The translations under genes and the position numbers were made by a program. Positions 6,080 to 6,334 of a stretch of DNA of 6,334 nt are shown here, one piece after another; the first letter of the stretch is position 1; each line of letters begins with the position of its first letter. The DNA lies in the NCBI GenBank assembly GCA_044370375.1, contig JBILVQ010000182.1, positions 1 to 6,334 of the forward strand, read 5' to 3'. The notes beneath the pieces were generated by a model. The model worked only from the letters and a program-made list of their open reading frames with translations, searched no databases and was not told the origin of the DNA. This DNA is from JBILVQ01 sp044370375. Its GTDB lineage: Bacteria; Bacteroidota; Bacteroidia; UBA4408.

Positions 6080-6334
6080 TTGGAGACGCGAGGCATCGCG
6101 TCTCTACGGGTAATATTGTTTATGGTAATGGTTGGCAATTTATCTTATGCGCAGGGGAATCTTGGCATTGAACTGCGGCCCAAAACCTATGTGGGTAATT
6201 ATAATCTTTCTTGCAATGGTGGTAACAACGGTGAAATTGATATCTTGATTACCGGCGGAACTTCTCCCTATACTTTGGTTTGGAATAACAATTCAACCGC
6301 CAATCCGCTGTTAAATCTTACCGCAGGCACCTAC
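6080..6334 (+). CDS. Secreted SprB-repeat protein, N-terminal fragment (3' end outside the window; start uncertain)
   Basis: The frame is open to the right edge. It encodes a signal-peptide core, VILFMVMVGNLSYAQG, with probable cleavage after SYA, then a segment from CNGGNNGEIDILITGG through SPYTLVW to LTAGTY that matches the SprB repeat (beta-sandwich module, typically NG.I...GG..PY...W.......L.AGTY). Known SprB-type proteins are large, repetitive, cell-surface adhesins of Bacteroidota, often exported by the type IX system and linked to gliding; the C-terminus that would show this is not visible. The start is unclear. ATG 6122 and ATG 6128 are the only in-frame ATGs, but they leave a signal peptide with no basic n-region and too short a core. 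TTG 6080, inside the last 54-bp repeat copy, adds METRGIASLR ahead of the hydrophobic core and is used here provisionally. The frame is open back to 5834. No Shine-Dalgarno is visible for any choice. The gene may be large, or 5'-altered by the repeat. Confidence 0.75.
   Translation, partial: METRGIASLRVILFMVMVGNLSYAQGNLGIELRPKTYVGNYNLSCNGGNNGEIDILITGGTSPYTLVWNNNSTANPLLNLTAGTY
6083..6104. repeat. GC-rich inverted repeat ending the array (9-bp arms, 4-nt loop)
   Basis: GAGACGCGA (6083-6091) and TCGCGTCTC (6096-6104) are exact reverse complements around GGCA. Only this last copy has the full 9-bp stem; in copy 2 the sequence departs after TCGCGT (6042-6047), leaving a 6-bp stem. The hairpin sits 17 bp before the first ATG of the adhesin-like frame, so it would lie in that gene's leader or, if an upstream start is used, in its coding sequence. 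It could affect translation or mark the end of a mobile repeat; both are inference. Confidence 0.85.

Larger units (their letters stand above)
5953..6104. repeat. 54-bp tandem repeat array, three copies, with internal hairpins
   Basis: Copies start with TTTATTGCTGCGC or a one-base variant at 5953, 6007 and 6061, a spacing of exactly 54 bp. Counted by eye, copies 1 and 2 agree at 44 of 54 bases. Copies 2 and 3 agree at 40 of the first 41, after which copy 3 changes from TACAATTC to TCTCTAC. The block is richer in GCG/CGC than the AT-rich DNA around it. Because 54 is a multiple of 3, several frames stay open through it on both strands and read as 18-residue repeats; these are best taken as artefacts. 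Degenerate copy 1, near-identical copies 2 and 3, and a distinct right end suggest local duplication of a small palindromic element. I found no transposase and no clear target-site duplication. GAGACGCG...CGCGTCTC-type palindromes are, to my recollection, dispersed repeats in some bacterial genomes, but I could not check this. Confidence 0.9.

Noticed and set aside
5910..6113. Plus-strand 67-residue open frame with repeated CCAINW-like blocks
   Set aside because: It reads the same tandem repeat in another frame and stops right after the array. The repetition comes from the DNA, and no coding signal supports it.
5881..6138. Open frame on the minus strand giving an 85-residue protein with repeated 18-residue blocks
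   Set aside because: It is produced by the 54-bp repeat period, a multiple of 3, and has no recognisable domain. Its start lies inside the signal-peptide region of the opposite-strand gene.

Overview
The window looks like an ordinary chromosomal segment of a Bacteroidota bacterium. This is inferred from AT-rich DNA, mostly absent Shine-Dalgarno sequences, a Bacteroidota-style M20 amidohydrolase, a calcineurin-like LpxH-family phosphatase next to an MJ1255-type glycosyltransferase, and above all a secreted protein with a SprB-type repeat, a domain characteristic of surface adhesins in this phylum. Genus or family cannot be read from the sequence.

Layout. Positions 1-615 (+) hold the C-terminal half of an M20 amidohydrolase whose start lies left of the window. 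It runs tail to tail, with an 11-bp overlap, into a minus-strand cluster read from right to left: an LpxH-like metallophosphoesterase (3066-3935), an MJ1255-family glycosyltransferase (2029-3063) and a family 1 glycoside hydrolase (605-2032). The first two are 2 bp apart and the last two share an ATGA stop/start overlap, so the three very probably form one operon. A 166-bp gap separates them from an intact MgtE magnesium transporter (4102-5472, also minus strand).

Right of mgtE is a gene-free AT-rich stretch. It is followed by a 7-bp microrepeat and a 54-bp tandem repeat (three copies, 5953 to about 6104) containing hairpins. A secreted protein with a SprB-type repeat starts at or inside the last repeat copy and runs off the right edge.

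How the genes may work together. The phosphatase, glycosyltransferase and leaderless glycosidase suggest cytoplasmic glycolipid or lipid A-linked sugar metabolism, but no substrate can be assigned from sequence. mgtE and the amidohydrolase look like unrelated housekeeping or catabolic neighbours. I see no defence system, CRISPR array, transposase, tRNA or rRNA. The least ordinary part is the repeat block joined to the 5' end of the adhesin-like gene.
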